Origin: Actinobacteria bacterium HGW-Actinobacteria-7
Lineage (GTDB): Bacteria; Actinomycetota; Coriobacteriia; Anaerosomatales; PHET01
Reading direction: 5' to 3'
DNA: 64,000 nt
Assembly: GCA_002841275.1 (NCBI GenBank)
Contig: PHET01000007.1
Coordinates: forward strand, 1-64,000
The notes under the pieces are model-generated. The model did not search any database and was not told where the DNA came from. It saw nothing but the letters and a program-made list of their open reading frames with translations. The translations under genes were made by a program, and so were the position numbers. Below, piece by piece: positions 41,287 to 50,142 of this stretch (its first letter is position 1; every line of letters begins with the position of its first letter).

Positions 41287-43686
41287 ATGTCTCAGCGCGA
41301 GAACCCCACACAGACTTCGCAGCTTCTGCCTTTGATCCCTCTGAGGGACCTGATTCTGTTTCCTGACCTCGTGGTGCCGCTGTTCGTCGGCCGCGAGCGG
41401 TCGATTCGCGCGCTGGAGGAGGCGATGCGGGGCGAGCACGCGGTCGCTCTCGTGACGCAACGCCACGCCGAGACTCAGGACCCATCGCCCGAGGACCTCT
41501 ACGAGATCGGCTGTGTCGCCTCGGTGATGCAGGAGCTGAAGCTTCCCGATGGCACGGCCAAGGCGCTCGTCGAGGGCCAGCAGCGCTTCCGGATACTCGA
41601 GTTCGTCCAGACCGAGCCGTTCACGATGGTGCGCGTCGAGCGCATCATCGAGTCGCTTGACGTCGATATGGAGACCGAAGCCCTCATGCGGGCGCTGATC
41701 GCCGACTTCGAGAAGGCCTCTGAACTGGGCAAGCCGATTCCACAAGAAGTCATCGTGGCCGCATCGGCAATAGAGGAGCCGGGTCGGCTGGGCGACTTCG
41801 TCGCGTTTCACCTCAACCTCAAAGTCGAGCAGAAGCAGGAGATCCTCGAAGCACTCGACCCTGCCATGCGGCTTGAACTCTGCGCACGTTTCCTCCGCAA
41901 GGAGATCGAGCTTCTCGAGCTGGGCAGCAAGATCCAGAGCCGCGTGAAGGAGCAGATGACCCAGTCGCAGCGCGAGTATTTCCTCCGCGAGCAGCTGAAG
42001 GCCATCCATCAGGAACTGGGAAGCTTCGACGAGATACAGGCTGAGATCGACGAATACACCGAGAAGATCAAAGCCGCTGCCATGCCCGAGGCGGTCGAGA
42101 CCAAGGCCCTCAAGGAACTGGGACGGCTCGAGAAGATGCCGCAGGCCAGCGCCGAGACGAGCGTCATCCGGACGTACCTGGACTGGCTGGTCGGCATGCC
42201 GTGGGGCGCCGAGTCCGAGGAGAAGCTCGATCTGGTCGAGGCGCAGTCCATCCTCGACCATGATCATTATGGTTTGGAGAAGGTCAAAGAGCGTGTCTTG
42301 GAGTACCTCGCGGTGCACAAGCTCACCGACAAGATGCGTGGCCCGATCCTGTGCTTCGTCGGCCCTCCGGGTGTCGGCAAGACCTCCATCGGCAAGTCGA
42401 TCGCACGATCGCTCAACCGGGAGTTCATCCGCATGTCGCTGGGCGGCGTGCGCGACGAGGCCGAGATCAGAGGTCATCGGCGCACTTACGTCGGCGCCAT
42501 GCCCGGACGCATCGTCCAGTCGATCAGTCAGGCCGGCACGCGCAACCCCGTATTCATGATGGATGAGATCGACAAGGTGGGGATGGACTTCCGAGGAGAT
42601 CCCACCTCCGCGCTGCTTGAGGTACTCGATCCTGAGCAGAACAACGCGTTCCAGGACCACTACCTCGAGGCGCCGTTCGACCTGTCGGATGTCATGTTCA
42701 TCACGACGGCGAACCTGCTTGACCCCATCCCTCCCGCGCTGCGTGATCGCATGGAGGTCATCCACTTCCCGGGCTACACCGAAGACGAGAAGTACCACAT
42801 TGCGCAGCAGTATCTGATCCCCAAGCAGCTCGCCGAGCATGGGCTCACGCCCAGCAAGCTCGAACTGCAGGAGAGTGGCGTGCGCGAGATCATCCGCCGC
42901 CACACGCGCGAGGCTGGCGTCCGCGGGCTCGAGCGGACCATCGCGATGATCTGCCGTCAGGTCGCACGCAAGGTCGTTGAAGGCAAGAAGGGCAAGACCT
43001 CGGTGACCTGCCGGACTCTGCACAAGTACCTGGGCCCGCCACGGTTCAGCTATGGCCTGGCCGAGGAGAAAGACGAGGTGGGTGTCGCCACCGGTCTGGT
43101 CTGGACCGAGGTGGGCGGCGACGTGATCTTCATCGAGGCCACCGCAATGCCGGGCAAGGGCGCCGTGATCCTCACAGGGCAGCTGGGTGAGGTCATGCGC
43201 GAATCGGCCACCGCCGCACTGTCCTACATCCGCACTCGCGCGAAGACTCTGGGCATACCCGAGGACTTCTCGGAGAAGAACGATCTGCATATCCACGTGC
43301 CAGCGGCCGCGATTCCCAAGGACGGACCGAGTGCGGGTATCACCATGGCGACAGCGCTCGCTTCGGTGCTCACCGGCTGCGCGGTGCGCCGTGACCTGGC
43401 GATGACCGGCGAGATCACTCTGCGCGGACGGGTTCTTCCGATCGGCGGGCTCAAAGAGAAGCTCCTGGCGGCTCATCGCGCCGGTATCACCACCACGCTC
43501 GTGCCCAGGGACAACGTTCGTGACCTCGATCTTCTGCCGCCACACGTGCGCGAGGAGATGGAGATCATCCCGGTCTCGACGATGGACGAGGTCCTGGCTC
43601 TTGCACTGGTCGATTCGTGCGTGAAGGTGAAGACCAACGGCAAGCGGGTGGGTTCGAAGGCGCGCGCGGCCGCGAAGAGGAAGTAG
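41287..43686 (+). CDS. lon: ATP-dependent protease Lon
   Basis: Lon (799 residues) degrades misfolded and regulatory proteins. The N-terminal LON domain ([23 protein letters not shown]) is followed by a coiled region and then an AAA+ domain with Walker [13 protein letters not shown] (about residue 360) and Walker [11 protein letters not shown]. The C-terminal protease domain has the catalytic Ser in [15 protein letters not shown] (about 683) and Lys in [16 protein letters not shown]. Length and motifs are normal. It is divergent from the surface-protein gene; no HAIR or CIRCE element is evident upstream. Confidence 0.98.
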   Translation: MSQRENPTQTSQLLPLIPLRDLILFPDLVVPLFVGRERSIRALEEAMRGEHAVALVTQRHAETQDPSPEDLYEIGCVASVMQELKLPDGTAKALVEGQQRFRILEFVQTEPFTMVRVERIIESLDVDMETEALMRALIADFEKASELGKPIPQEVIVAASAIEEPGRLGDFVAFHLNLKVEQKQEILEALDPAMRLELCARFLRKEIELLELGSKIQSRVKEQMTQSQREYFLREQLKAIHQELGSFDEIQAEIDEYTEKIKAAAMPEAVETKALKELGRLEKMPQASAETSVIRTYLDWLVGMPWGAESEEKLDLVEAQSILDHDHYGLEKVKERVLEYLAVHKLTDKMRGPILCFVGPPGVGKTSIGKSIARSLNREFIRMSLGGVRDEAEIRGHRRTYVGAMPGRIVQSISQAGTRNPVFMMDEIDKVGMDFRGDPTSALLEVLDPEQNNAFQDHYLEAPFDLSDVMFITTANLLDPIPPALRDRMEVIHFPGYTEDEKYHIAQQYLIPKQLAEHGLTPSKLELQESGVREIIRRHTREAGVRGLERTIAMICRQVARKVVEGKKGKTSVTCRTLHKYLGPPRFSYGLAEEKDEVGVATGLVWTEVGGDVIFIEATAMPGKGAVILTGQLGEVMRESATAALSYIRTRAKTLGIPEDFSEKNDLHIHVPAAAIPKDGPSAGITMATALASVLTGCAVRRDLAMTGEITLRGRVLPIGGLKEKLLAAHRAGITTTLVPRDNVRDLDLLPPHVREEMEIIPVSTMDEVLALALVDSCVKVKTNGKRVGSKARAAAKRK

Positions 43687-43744
43687 CGACGTGTCACGTA
43701 CCCGGCGTACCGGCGCATCGCGCGGGTCGCCGTAAGGAGGATGG

Positions 43745-44686
43745 ATGCACGTCCTGGTCACCGGCGGTGCCGGTTTCATCGGCTCGAATCTTGTCAGGGC
43801 CCTCCTGTCGGGGGGTCACCAAGTCTTCGTCGTCGACGATATGAGTACCGGATCTGCGGCGAACCTCGACCCGCGCGCTGGATTCCGCAAGATGGACATC
43901 CTCGATGACGGCCTGGTGGAGCTCGTCGCCCAGGTCGCCCCGGAGTTTGTGGTCCACCTGGCTGCCCAGGCGAGCGTGACCGTATCGTTGCGCGATCCCG
44001 AGCGCGATCGGGCGGTCAACGCCGAGGGCACTCGCCGCGTCGCTGCGGCGGCGCGTGCAGCCGGTGTGCGCAGGATGCTCTCGGCCTCGTCCGCTGCGGT
44101 GTACGGCGAGCCGGAGAGTCTGCCTCTGCAGGAGTCGGCTTCCACCGTGCCCATGAACCCGTACGGCTCGTCCAAGCTCGAGGCCGAGGGGCTGCTTGCA
44201 GCCGAACTCGCCGGGAGCGCCACCGACTACGCGAGCCTGCGCTTCAGCAACGTGTACGGTCCTCGTCAGGACGCCGCCGGAGAAGGCGGTGTCGTCGCGA
44301 TCTTCTGCGACCGCATCGGCAAGGGCGAGAAGCCGGTGGTCTTTGGAGACGGGTCTCAGACCCGCGATTTCATCTATGTGGGTGACGTGGTGGGCGCCAT
44401 CGTGCAGGCTCTCACCAGCGACGCCGCGCTCGCCTACGACGAGATCCCCGGTTCTCCGTATAACATCTCGACCGGCGAGCGTATCTCCGTGGACGGCCTG
44501 ATCATGGCGCTCCGTCCCGCCGCCGGCTATTTCGGTCCGGTGACCTACGTTGCCGCTCGCGAAGGCGACATCGTCCACAGTGCGCTCGATCCAAGCCGCG
44601 CTGAGCATGCTTTCGGCTGGCAAGCGGGAGTGGAGCTCGAGACCGGGATCGCCGCGACTTGGCGCTGGTTCTCGGCGCTGTCGTGA
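43745..44686 (+). CDS. NAD-dependent sugar-nucleotide epimerase
   Basis: This 313-residue short-chain-dehydrogenase-type epimerase resembles UDP-glucose 4-epimerase. It has the N-terminal Rossmann motif HVLVTGGAGFIGSNLVRALL, Ser of the catalytic triad in SASSAAVYGE, and YxxxK in NPYGSSKLEAE. RDFIYVGDVVGAIVQAL follows. AAGGAGG precedes ATG 43745. Its exact substrate (UDP-glucose, UDP-GlcNAc or other) is uncertain. It overlaps the next gene by GTGA. Confidence 0.9.
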   Translation: MHVLVTGGAGFIGSNLVRALLSGGHQVFVVDDMSTGSAANLDPRAGFRKMDILDDGLVELVAQVAPEFVVHLAAQASVTVSLRDPERDRAVNAEGTRRVAAAARAAGVRRMLSASSAAVYGEPESLPLQESASTVPMNPYGSSKLEAEGLLAAELAGSATDYASLRFSNVYGPRQDAAGEGGVVAIFCDRIGKGEKPVVFGDGSQTRDFIYVGDVVGAIVQALTSDAALAYDEIPGSPYNISTGERISVDGLIMALRPAAGYFGPVTYVAAREGDIVHSALDPSRAEHAFGWQAGVELETGIAATWRWFSALS

Positions 44687-45252
44687 GTGTGGATTCGCGC
44701 GAGGAACTCTCGGCTCGTGCTGCGGCCCTGCGCGAAGTGCATGAGGCGCGGGCGAGAGCCGAGCTTGCCGAGGCGGATCGCGCGTGCCCGGGATGTGACG
44801 CCGTGCCGGGTGCAGGTGACGTACTCGCCGAGGTCCTGCTGCTCAAAGGCCTACCCGGACCAGCAGAGGCGGCTGGTGGCGATGCACTTTCGGGCGTAGA
44901 CGGGGAAGCAGCTTCCAAGGCCCTCGAGGCGCTGGGATGGGATGCTTCGCAGGCCTTTCGCGCGCTCACTTGTCCGCAACCCGGGCTCGATCGAACACGC
45001 TGCGCGCGCCGGGTCCGGATCATGGTGGAGGCGGTCGACCCGCGTGTGGTGGTGGCGCTTGACGGTCAGGCCGCCGAGGATCTCGCCCGTGCGTTCGAGG
45101 TGGCTCCATTGCGGCCCGGAGCCGAGGTCGTGGCAGCCGGCCGTCGGCTTGTGGCGGTATCGGGTCTCGAGGAGTCACTGGACGACCCGGCGCGCAAGAA
45201 GGTCGTGTGGCGCGAGTTCAAGGCGGCAGCGCCTGGTGGCCCCTCGTATTAG
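44683..45252 (+). CDS. Diverged uracil-DNA-glycosylase-superfamily-like protein
   Basis: This 189-residue protein shares the layout of family 4 uracil-DNA glycosylases. A CPGC pair and Ala/Glu-rich helix come first, then GAGDVLAEVLLLKGLPGPAE (where active enzymes have GEAPG). EAASKALEALGWDASQ and the core VDPRVVVALDGQAAEDLARAF follow. The catalytic motif and several of the cluster cysteines are changed, so repair activity is doubtful. It overlaps the epimerase stop by 4 bp. The similarity is judged by eye. Confidence 0.6.
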   Translation: MSVDSREELSARAAALREVHEARARAELAEADRACPGCDAVPGAGDVLAEVLLLKGLPGPAEAAGGDALSGVDGEAASKALEALGWDASQAFRALTCPQPGLDRTRCARRVRIMVEAVDPRVVVALDGQAAEDLARAFEVAPLRPGAEVVAAGRRLVAVSGLEESLDDPARKKVVWREFKAAAPGGPSY

Positions 45253-45266
45253 ACAGGGCAAGAAGA

Positions 45267-45290
45267 AAGGCGCCCGAAAGCAGGCGCCTT
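45267..45290. terminator. Hairpin terminator between convergent genes
   Basis: AAGGCGCC (45267-45274) pairs with GGCGCCTT (45283-45290) around an 8-nt loop. On the minus strand it is followed by TTTCTTCTT, so it is a good intrinsic terminator for the ferredoxin gene and probably also serves the plus-strand gene. Confidence 0.85.
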
Positions 45291-45315
45291 GCAACACGGT
45301 TCGGATTGCCGGGAC

Positions 45316-45504
45316 CTAGTCCTCTTCGATCTCCGTGATGGCGCCCATCGGGCAGTCTTCCATGCACGCGGCGCAGCCGTCGCAGTTCTCGTCGTGCACC
45401 GGCTCAGCAGCATCGCCCACGATTTCAAGCACGCCGTTGGGGCAGGTATCGACACAGATGCCGCACGCCGAACACTCGTCCTCATTGATGATGGGTCGGG
45501 GCAT
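45316..45504 (-). CDS. Small 2x[4Fe-4S] ferredoxin
   Basis: This 62-residue ferredoxin has two full clusters of cysteines, CSACGICVDTCPNGVLEI and CDGCAACMEDCPMGAITEI. It is acidic at the C-terminus. ATG 45504 has GGAGG 6 bp upstream. It is the likely electron acceptor for the oxidoreductase at 4058-7110, though not linked to it. It is divergent from dnaK. Confidence 0.94.
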   Translation of the reverse strand: MPRPIINEDECSACGICVDTCPNGVLEIVGDAAEPVHDENCDGCAACMEDCPMGAITEIEED

Positions 45505-45712
45505 TTCAATCCTCCACGATGTCGTGAGTGGGGAGGCCGGATGGCCGCTGTTTCGTGCGTACCTTACCGAGCCGCCAGCACCATGTAAAGAGCGTTCGCG
45601 CAATGTGTGCCGACTCCTCTGAATCGGCACGCTTCTCAAGGGATGAAATGGGTTTGGTCGGCAGGGTCGCCGGGTACAATGAACTGGTGATTATCGGGAG
45701 ATTGATACATAA

Positions 45713-45733
45713 CTTGATAATGATGCACTTAGA
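45713..45733 (+). promoter_or_regulatory. HAIR-like HspR binding site overlapping the dnaK promoter
   Basis: The HAIR consensus is CTTGAGT, 7 bp, ACTCAAG. Here CTTGATA, 7 bp and ACTTAGA occur at 45713-45733. The left arm matches 5 of 7 and the right arm matches less well. It overlaps the -35 element, as expected for an HspR operator, and hspR is in the same gene group. Confidence 0.4.
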
Positions 45734-45742
45734 TTGTAGTAT
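45714..45742 (+). promoter_or_regulatory. dnaK promoter
   Basis: TTGATA (45714-45719) and TAGTAT (45737-45742) are separated by 17 bp, a good vegetative-sigma promoter within an AT-rich patch 90 bp upstream of dnaK. Confidence 0.65.
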
Positions 45743-45834
45743 GGGCCTTGGCGACGAGTCACAGCCGCCGGAATCAGGCGTAGAAAAGCTCGCGTCGCGA
45801 ACACCGCGGCGCGGATGAAAGGGGAGCGACAGAC

Positions 45835-47745
45835 ATGGGCAAGGTCATTGGAATCGACTTGGGTACCACCAACTCGGCTATGGCGATCATCGAAGCCGGC
45901 GAGCCGACCATTGTCATAAACGCCGAGGGCGATCGCACGACGCCGTCGGTTGTGGCATTCCGCAAGGAGGGCGATCGGATCGTGGGCAAGTCCGCCAAGA
46001 ACCAGGCGGTTACCAACCCCGAGAACACCATCAAGTCGATCAAGCGTTTCGTGGGCCGCAAGTTCTCCGAGGTCGCCTCGGAGATGAAGACGGTCTCGTA
46101 CAACGTGATCAAGGGCAAGGACGGCCGTGTGGAGGTCGACATCGAGGGCAAGAACTACACCCCCGAGGAGATTTCGGCGATGGTCCTCCAGAAGCTCAAG
46201 GCAGACGCCGAGAAGTATCTGGGTGAGACGATCACGCAGGCCGTCGTCACGGTGCCTGCGTACTTCAACGACACACAGCGCCAAGCGACCAAGGATGCCG
46301 GCAAGATCGCCGGTCTCGAGGTGCTGCGCATCGTGAACGAGCCCACCGCTGCCGCGCTCGCGTACGGTCTGGATAAGGCCCACAAGGAAGAGACCGTTCT
46401 TGTCTTCGACTTGGGCGGCGGCACGTTCGACGTGTCCGTCCTCGAGCTGGGCGACAACGTGGTCGAGGTCCGCTCGACGTCAGGCGACAACCACCTGGGC
46501 GGCGACGACTGGGATCAGGAAGTCATCAACTGGCTTGCCGACAAGTTCAAGGGTGACACCGGGATCGACCTGCGCGCGGACAAGATGGCCCTGCAGCGCC
46601 TCAAGGAGGCTGCCGAGAAGGCCAAGATGGAAGTCTCCACCGCCGCAACCGCACAGATCAACCTGCCGTTCATCACCGCAGACGCGTCGGGTCCCAAGCA
46701 CCTCGATGTGACGCTGACGCGTGCTGAGTTCGAGAAGATCACCGCGCATCTGCTGGATCGGTGCCGCAAGCCTGTCGAGCAGGCCATGAAGGACGCCGGC
46801 GTCTCGATGGGCGAGATCGGTGAGGTCGTCATGGTCGGCGGCTCGACGCGCATGCCTGCCGTTCAGGAGCTCGTCAAGAAGATGACCGGCAAGGACCCGC
46901 ACATGGGAGTGAACCCCGACGAGGTCGTCGCGCTGGGCGCTGCGATTCAGGCGGGCGTGCTCTCTGGTGAGGGCGAGAGCTCGATTCTTCTGCTCGACGT
47001 CACGCCGCTGTCTCTGGGCGTGGAGACGCTGGGTGGAGTGATGACCAAGCTCATCGAGCGCAACACCACCATCCCGACCCGCAAGAGCGAGATCTTCACC
47101 ACCGCAGCCGACGGGCAGACCTCAGTCGAGGTACACGTGTTGCAGGGCGAGCGCAACATGGCGTCTGACAACAAGACGCTCGGCCGCTTCCACCTGATGA
47201 ACATTCCGTCCGCGCCACGCGGTGTCCCGCAGGTCGAGGTCGCATTCGACATCGACGCCAACGGCATCGTGAACGTCTCGGCCAAGGACTTGGGCACGGG
47301 CCAGGAGCAGAAGATCACCATCACCGGCACGACGGCCCTCTCTGACGAGGAAGTCGACCGCATGGTCAAAGATGCCGACGCTCACGCCGACGAGGACCTG
47401 AAGCGCAAGGAAGAGGCTGAGGTTCGCAATACCGCCGACAGCTTGATCTACGCCACCGAGAAGTCCTTGAAGGACCTGGCCGAGAAGGTTCCGGCCGAGA
47501 CCAAGGAAGCGTGCGAGACGGCGATGGCCGATCTCAAGAAGTCGCTCGAAGAGGGCGACGTCGAAGCGATGAAGTCGGGCACTGAGAAGCTCCAGGAAGC
47601 CAGCTACAAGCTCGCCGAGATCGTCTACTCCGATGCGCAGGCTGCTGCGGCCGCTGAAGGTGAAGGTGCCGAGGCACCGGCCGCCGAGGACGATGTCGTC
47701 GAAGCTGACTATGAAGTCGTCGATGAGGACGAGGCGGCGAAGTAG
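45835..47745 (+). CDS. dnaK: Chaperone DnaK (Hsp70)
   Basis: DnaK (636 residues) is the Hsp70 ATPase that binds unfolded peptides. Its N-terminal [20 protein letters not shown], the middle [19 protein letters not shown] and [19 protein letters not shown] mark the nucleotide-binding domain. The linker-to-SBD region [18 protein letters not shown] follows, and the tail is acidic. GGGGAG precedes ATG 45835. It heads the heat-shock group dnaK-grpE-dnaJ-hspR. Confidence 0.98.
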   Translation: MGKVIGIDLGTTNSAMAIIEAGEPTIVINAEGDRTTPSVVAFRKEGDRIVGKSAKNQAVTNPENTIKSIKRFVGRKFSEVASEMKTVSYNVIKGKDGRVEVDIEGKNYTPEEISAMVLQKLKADAEKYLGETITQAVVTVPAYFNDTQRQATKDAGKIAGLEVLRIVNEPTAAALAYGLDKAHKEETVLVFDLGGGTFDVSVLELGDNVVEVRSTSGDNHLGGDDWDQEVINWLADKFKGDTGIDLRADKMALQRLKEAAEKAKMEVSTAATAQINLPFITADASGPKHLDVTLTRAEFEKITAHLLDRCRKPVEQAMKDAGVSMGEIGEVVMVGGSTRMPAVQELVKKMTGKDPHMGVNPDEVVALGAAIQAGVLSGEGESSILLLDVTPLSLGVETLGGVMTKLIERNTTIPTRKSEIFTTAADGQTSVEVHVLQGERNMASDNKTLGRFHLMNIPSAPRGVPQVEVAFDIDANGIVNVSAKDLGTGQEQKITITGTTALSDEEVDRMVKDADAHADEDLKRKEEAEVRNTADSLIYATEKSLKDLAEKVPAETKEACETAMADLKKSLEEGDVEAMKSGTEKLQEASYKLAEIVYSDAQAAAAAEGEGAEAPAAEDDVVEADYEVVDEDEAAK

Positions 47746-47747
47746 TC

Positions 47748-48389
47748 ATGGTCGACCGCAAAGCAAAGCACGATTCTGAGGGGGGGAGCCAGAAGGCTCC
47801 TCCCTCCGGAAGACATAGCCTACGGGAGGAGCCTTCCGGCTCCCCGTCCGGCAGCGACGTCTCGGCGGTCGATCCGGAACTTGTGTCCGATCTGGGAGCT
47901 GAGTACGAGTTGCGGGGCGATGTGGCCGCCGATGAGTTGGCTGAGGCCAAGGCCGAAGCGGCGGAGTGGCGGGACAAGGGGATGCGGGCGCAGGCGGACT
48001 TCGAGAACACGCGCAAGCGTCTCGAAGTGCGGCACGCCGACGCACTTCTGCGGGCAGGCGAGCGCATCGTGGAGAACCTCTTGCCGGTGCTTGATGACCT
48101 GGACCGCGCCATCGATCATGCCGTAGCTGATGGCGCCGACCTGTCCGATGGGTTGGACGCGGTGAGGCGCAAGTTGCTCGACCTGATCGCTCGTGAGGGC
48201 TGCTCGGCGATCGATCCGTTCGGAGCGGTCTTCGATCCGCTGAAGCACAACGCGGTGCAGATGCGTGAGGACACCGAAGTCGCCGACCAGACGGTCGTCG
48301 AGGTGTTCCAGAAGGGCTATGAGATGCACGGTCGCGTCCTGCGGCCGGCGATGGTGGTCGTGTCCACCGGGGGTCCTTCGAGGGAGTAG
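47748..48389 (+). CDS. grpE: Nucleotide exchange factor GrpE
   Basis: GrpE (213 residues) releases ADP from DnaK. The coiled-coil region is at about residues 45-100 (AEWRDKGMRAQADFENTRKRL), followed by ENLLPVLDDLDRAI and the C-terminal beta domain (FDPLKHNAVQMREDTEV and GYEMHGRVLRPAMVVVS). The variable N-terminal region (residues 11-35) is encoded by a palindromic repeat (47783-47845) and is rich in Gly, Pro and Ser. It starts 2 bp after dnaK. Confidence 0.95.
   Translation: MVDRKAKHDSEGGSQKAPPSGRHSLREEPSGSPSGSDVSAVDPELVSDLGAEYELRGDVAADELAEAKAEAAEWRDKGMRAQADFENTRKRLEVRHADALLRAGERIVENLLPVLDDLDRAIDHAVADGADLSDGLDAVRRKLLDLIAREGCSAIDPFGAVFDPLKHNAVQMREDTEVADQTVVEVFQKGYEMHGRVLRPAMVVVSTGGPSRE
47783..47845. 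repeat. Palindromic in-frame repeat inside grpE
   Basis: Arms 47783-47804 and 47824-47845 (22 bp) are complementary with one mismatch and enclose a 19-nt core. In the GrpE frame it encodes GGSQKAPPSGRHSLREEPSG. It has a different arm sequence from the hypF repeats but the same plan: GC-rich palindrome, coding, in a non-conserved region of the protein. Confidence 0.8.
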
Positions 48390-48395
48390 GTCGCC

Positions 48396-49496
48396 ATGGC
48401 GCCAAAGGGCAACTACTACGACACCCTTGGGGTGAAGAAGAACGCCTCGGCTGACGAGATCAAGAAGGCGTTTCGCAAGCTCGCGCGAAAGCATCACCCC
48501 GACGCCGGTGGCGACGAGGAGAAGTTCAAGGACATCAACGAGGCCTATGAGGTCCTCTCGGATACCGAGAAGCGTGAGCAGTACGACCAGTACGGCCAGT
48601 ATTTCGGTGGGCAGGCTCCGCCTCAGGGTGCGGGTGGTCCCAGCGGAGCAGGCTGGCCGGGTCGCGGCGGCAACGTGAACGTCGACCTGGGCGACATCTT
48701 TGGAGACATCTTCACCGGCGGGTTCGGCGGACGGACAAGAGGCCCGCAGCCGCATCGCGGCCGTGACGTTCAGGTCAATCTTGATCTGAGCTTCGACGCC
48801 GCGCTCACGGGCACCTCGGCACAAGTGCAGATAGAGCGTGCCGAGGAGTGCTCGGTGTGCAAGGGCTCGGGTGCGAAACCGGGCACTTCGGCGGTCACCT
48901 GCGCGACATGCGGCGGAAGCGGCGCTGTGAGCGAGGGCCAAGGGATGTTTGGCTTCTCCCGCCCCTGCCCGCGGTGCGGTGGAACCGGGAAGGTCATCGA
49001 GCAGCCCTGCTCGGCATGCAGAGGGCTGGGGCGCGTGGTGCGCATGAAGCCGGTCACGGTCAACGTGCCGGCTGGTGCCACCGACGGTGGCAAGTTGCGG
49101 TTCAAGGGGCAAGGCCAGTCCGGTGACGCGGGAGGGCCCGCAGGCGACCTGTACGTGGTCACCCGCATCAAGAAGCACCCGTACTTCACCCGCGACGGCG
49201 CCGATGTGACCATGGACCTGCCCATCACGGTGAGTGAGGCCGCATTGGGAGCCCAGATCACGGTACCGACGCCCGGCGGCGCGAAGGTCAAGATGAAGGT
49301 GCCTGCAGGGACTCAGAGCGGCAAGACGCTCCGCGTCCGCGGCAAGGGAGCGCCCAAGCTGAAAGGCAGCGGCTCAGGCGACCTGCGCGTGAAGGTGAAG
49401 GTCGTGGTGCCCGAGGAGCTCAGCGACGAACAGCGCGAACTGTTCGAACAGCTCGCCGAGGCGAGCACGGGAGACATCCGGGCGCACATAACGTAG
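48396..49496 (+). CDS. dnaJ: Chaperone DnaJ (Hsp40)
   Basis: DnaJ (366 residues) is a type I Hsp40. It has a J domain with HPD ([20 protein letters not shown]), a Gly/Phe-rich linker and four CxxCxGxG-like zinc repeats ([24 protein letters not shown] and CSACRGLG, about residues 150-210). A C-terminal substrate-binding region follows. It starts 6 bp after grpE. Confidence 0.97.
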   Translation: MAPKGNYYDTLGVKKNASADEIKKAFRKLARKHHPDAGGDEEKFKDINEAYEVLSDTEKREQYDQYGQYFGGQAPPQGAGGPSGAGWPGRGGNVNVDLGDIFGDIFTGGFGGRTRGPQPHRGRDVQVNLDLSFDAALTGTSAQVQIERAEECSVCKGSGAKPGTSAVTCATCGGSGAVSEGQGMFGFSRPCPRCGGTGKVIEQPCSACRGLGRVVRMKPVTVNVPAGATDGGKLRFKGQGQSGDAGGPAGDLYVVTRIKKHPYFTRDGADVTMDLPITVSEAALGAQITVPTPGGAKVKMKVPAGTQSGKTLRVRGKGAPKLKGSGSGDLRVKVKVVVPEELSDEQRELFEQLAEASTGDIRAHIT

Positions 49497-49539
49497 GTCG
49501 GAAACCGCGGGGCGACCCGATACACGAAGGGCTGAGACG

Positions 49540-49932
49540 ATGACGAGAACGGGCAAAGACAGGCCGCTGTACATGATCAGCGTCGCAGCTGATCTTGCTG
49601 GCGTTCACCCTCAGACGCTTCGCATCTACGAGCGCAAAGAACTCATCTGCCCTCAGCGGTCGGGAGGCAACACACGGCTCTACTCGGAGGCCGACATCGA
49701 GCGGCTGCGGCTCATCCAGCAATTGACCCAGGACGAGGGCATAAACCTCGCGGGGGTCATGCGGATCATCGAGCTTGAACGGGAGTTGGAGCGCACTCGC
49801 CAGGAGCTCGAGGCCACTCGCCGCATGCTCGCGCGTGCCGAGCGGGCAGTCCATGACTACGCGCGGGCCGCACATGTGCGCACCGCGCTCGTGCACGTGC
49901 GTAGCGGCGCCGTCGCACGCCGACAGGGGTGA
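49540..49932 (+). CDS. hspR: Heat-shock repressor HspR, MerR family
   Basis: HspR (130 residues) represses the dnaK operon in actinobacteria, often with DnaK as corepressor. The N-terminal MerR helix-turn-helix [20 protein letters not shown] and the wing [18 protein letters not shown] are typical. A coiled-coil dimerisation segment (about residues 75-105) and a basic tail follow. It is placed 43 bp after dnaJ, the usual order. Confidence 0.95.
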   Translation: MTRTGKDRPLYMISVAADLAGVHPQTLRIYERKELICPQRSGGNTRLYSEADIERLRLIQQLTQDEGINLAGVMRIIELERELERTRQELEATRRMLARAERAVHDYARAAHVRTALVHVRSGAVARRQG

Positions 49933-49940
49933 GGAGCAGG

Positions 49941-50036
49941 ATGCCTACCGAGAGGCCCGAGGGCGACAAGCGCGGTGTGGTCGTGCGCTGGATGGAGAGC
50001 GTGCACAACGGAGAAGTGTGGGGCGGACCACCATGA
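49941..50036 (+). CDS. Possible 31-residue small protein
   Basis: An ATG with GAGGAGCAGG directly upstream opens a 31-codon frame (MPTERPEGDKRGVVVRWMES and a short tail). Its stop overlaps the start of another short frame (50033-50131) by an ATGA. The strong ribosome site is the only support; it may be chance in the hspR-clpB spacer. Confidence 0.3.
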   Translation: MPTERPEGDKRGVVVRWMESVHNGEVWGGPP

Positions 50037-50131
50037 CAGGCCGTCGCCTGGGTGTGGTCACGCCTGTTCAAGGGTCGCACGGCCCCTGCTTGAAGTGCCA
50101 AGCGATAGCGCTCGGTCGAGCGCATAGGTAA
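50033..50131 (+). CDS. Possible 32-residue small protein
   Basis: This frame starts in an ATGA overlap with the preceding short frame and ends 11 bp before clpB. It contains one CLKC pair. There is no homology that I recognise. It could be a leader or a chance frame. Confidence 0.2.
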   Translation: MTGRRLGVVTPVQGSHGPCLKCQAIALGRAHR

Positions 50132-50142
50132 GGAAGACAGTC

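Larger units (their letters stand above)
45505..45834. other. Divergent intergenic region between ferredoxin and dnaK
   Basis: These 330 bp hold no gene that I can support. The part near the ferredoxin is GC-rich; the part at 45685-45745 is AT-rich and carries the dnaK promoter and a HAIR-like site. A short open reading at 45528-45818 looks non-coding. Confidence 0.6.

Noticed and set aside
41251-43779. 842-residue open frame on the minus strand over lon
   Set aside because: It is the antisense of a clear lon gene; composition is typical of shadow frames in high-GC DNA (His, Arg and Asp rich) with no motif.
45505-45834. CIRCE element upstream of dnaK
   Set aside because: No TTAGCACTC-N9-GAGTGCTAA pattern is present; the HspR gene points to HAIR-type control instead.
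47820-49178. 452-residue minus-strand open frame over grpE and dnaJ
   Set aside because: Antisense of two clear chaperone genes.
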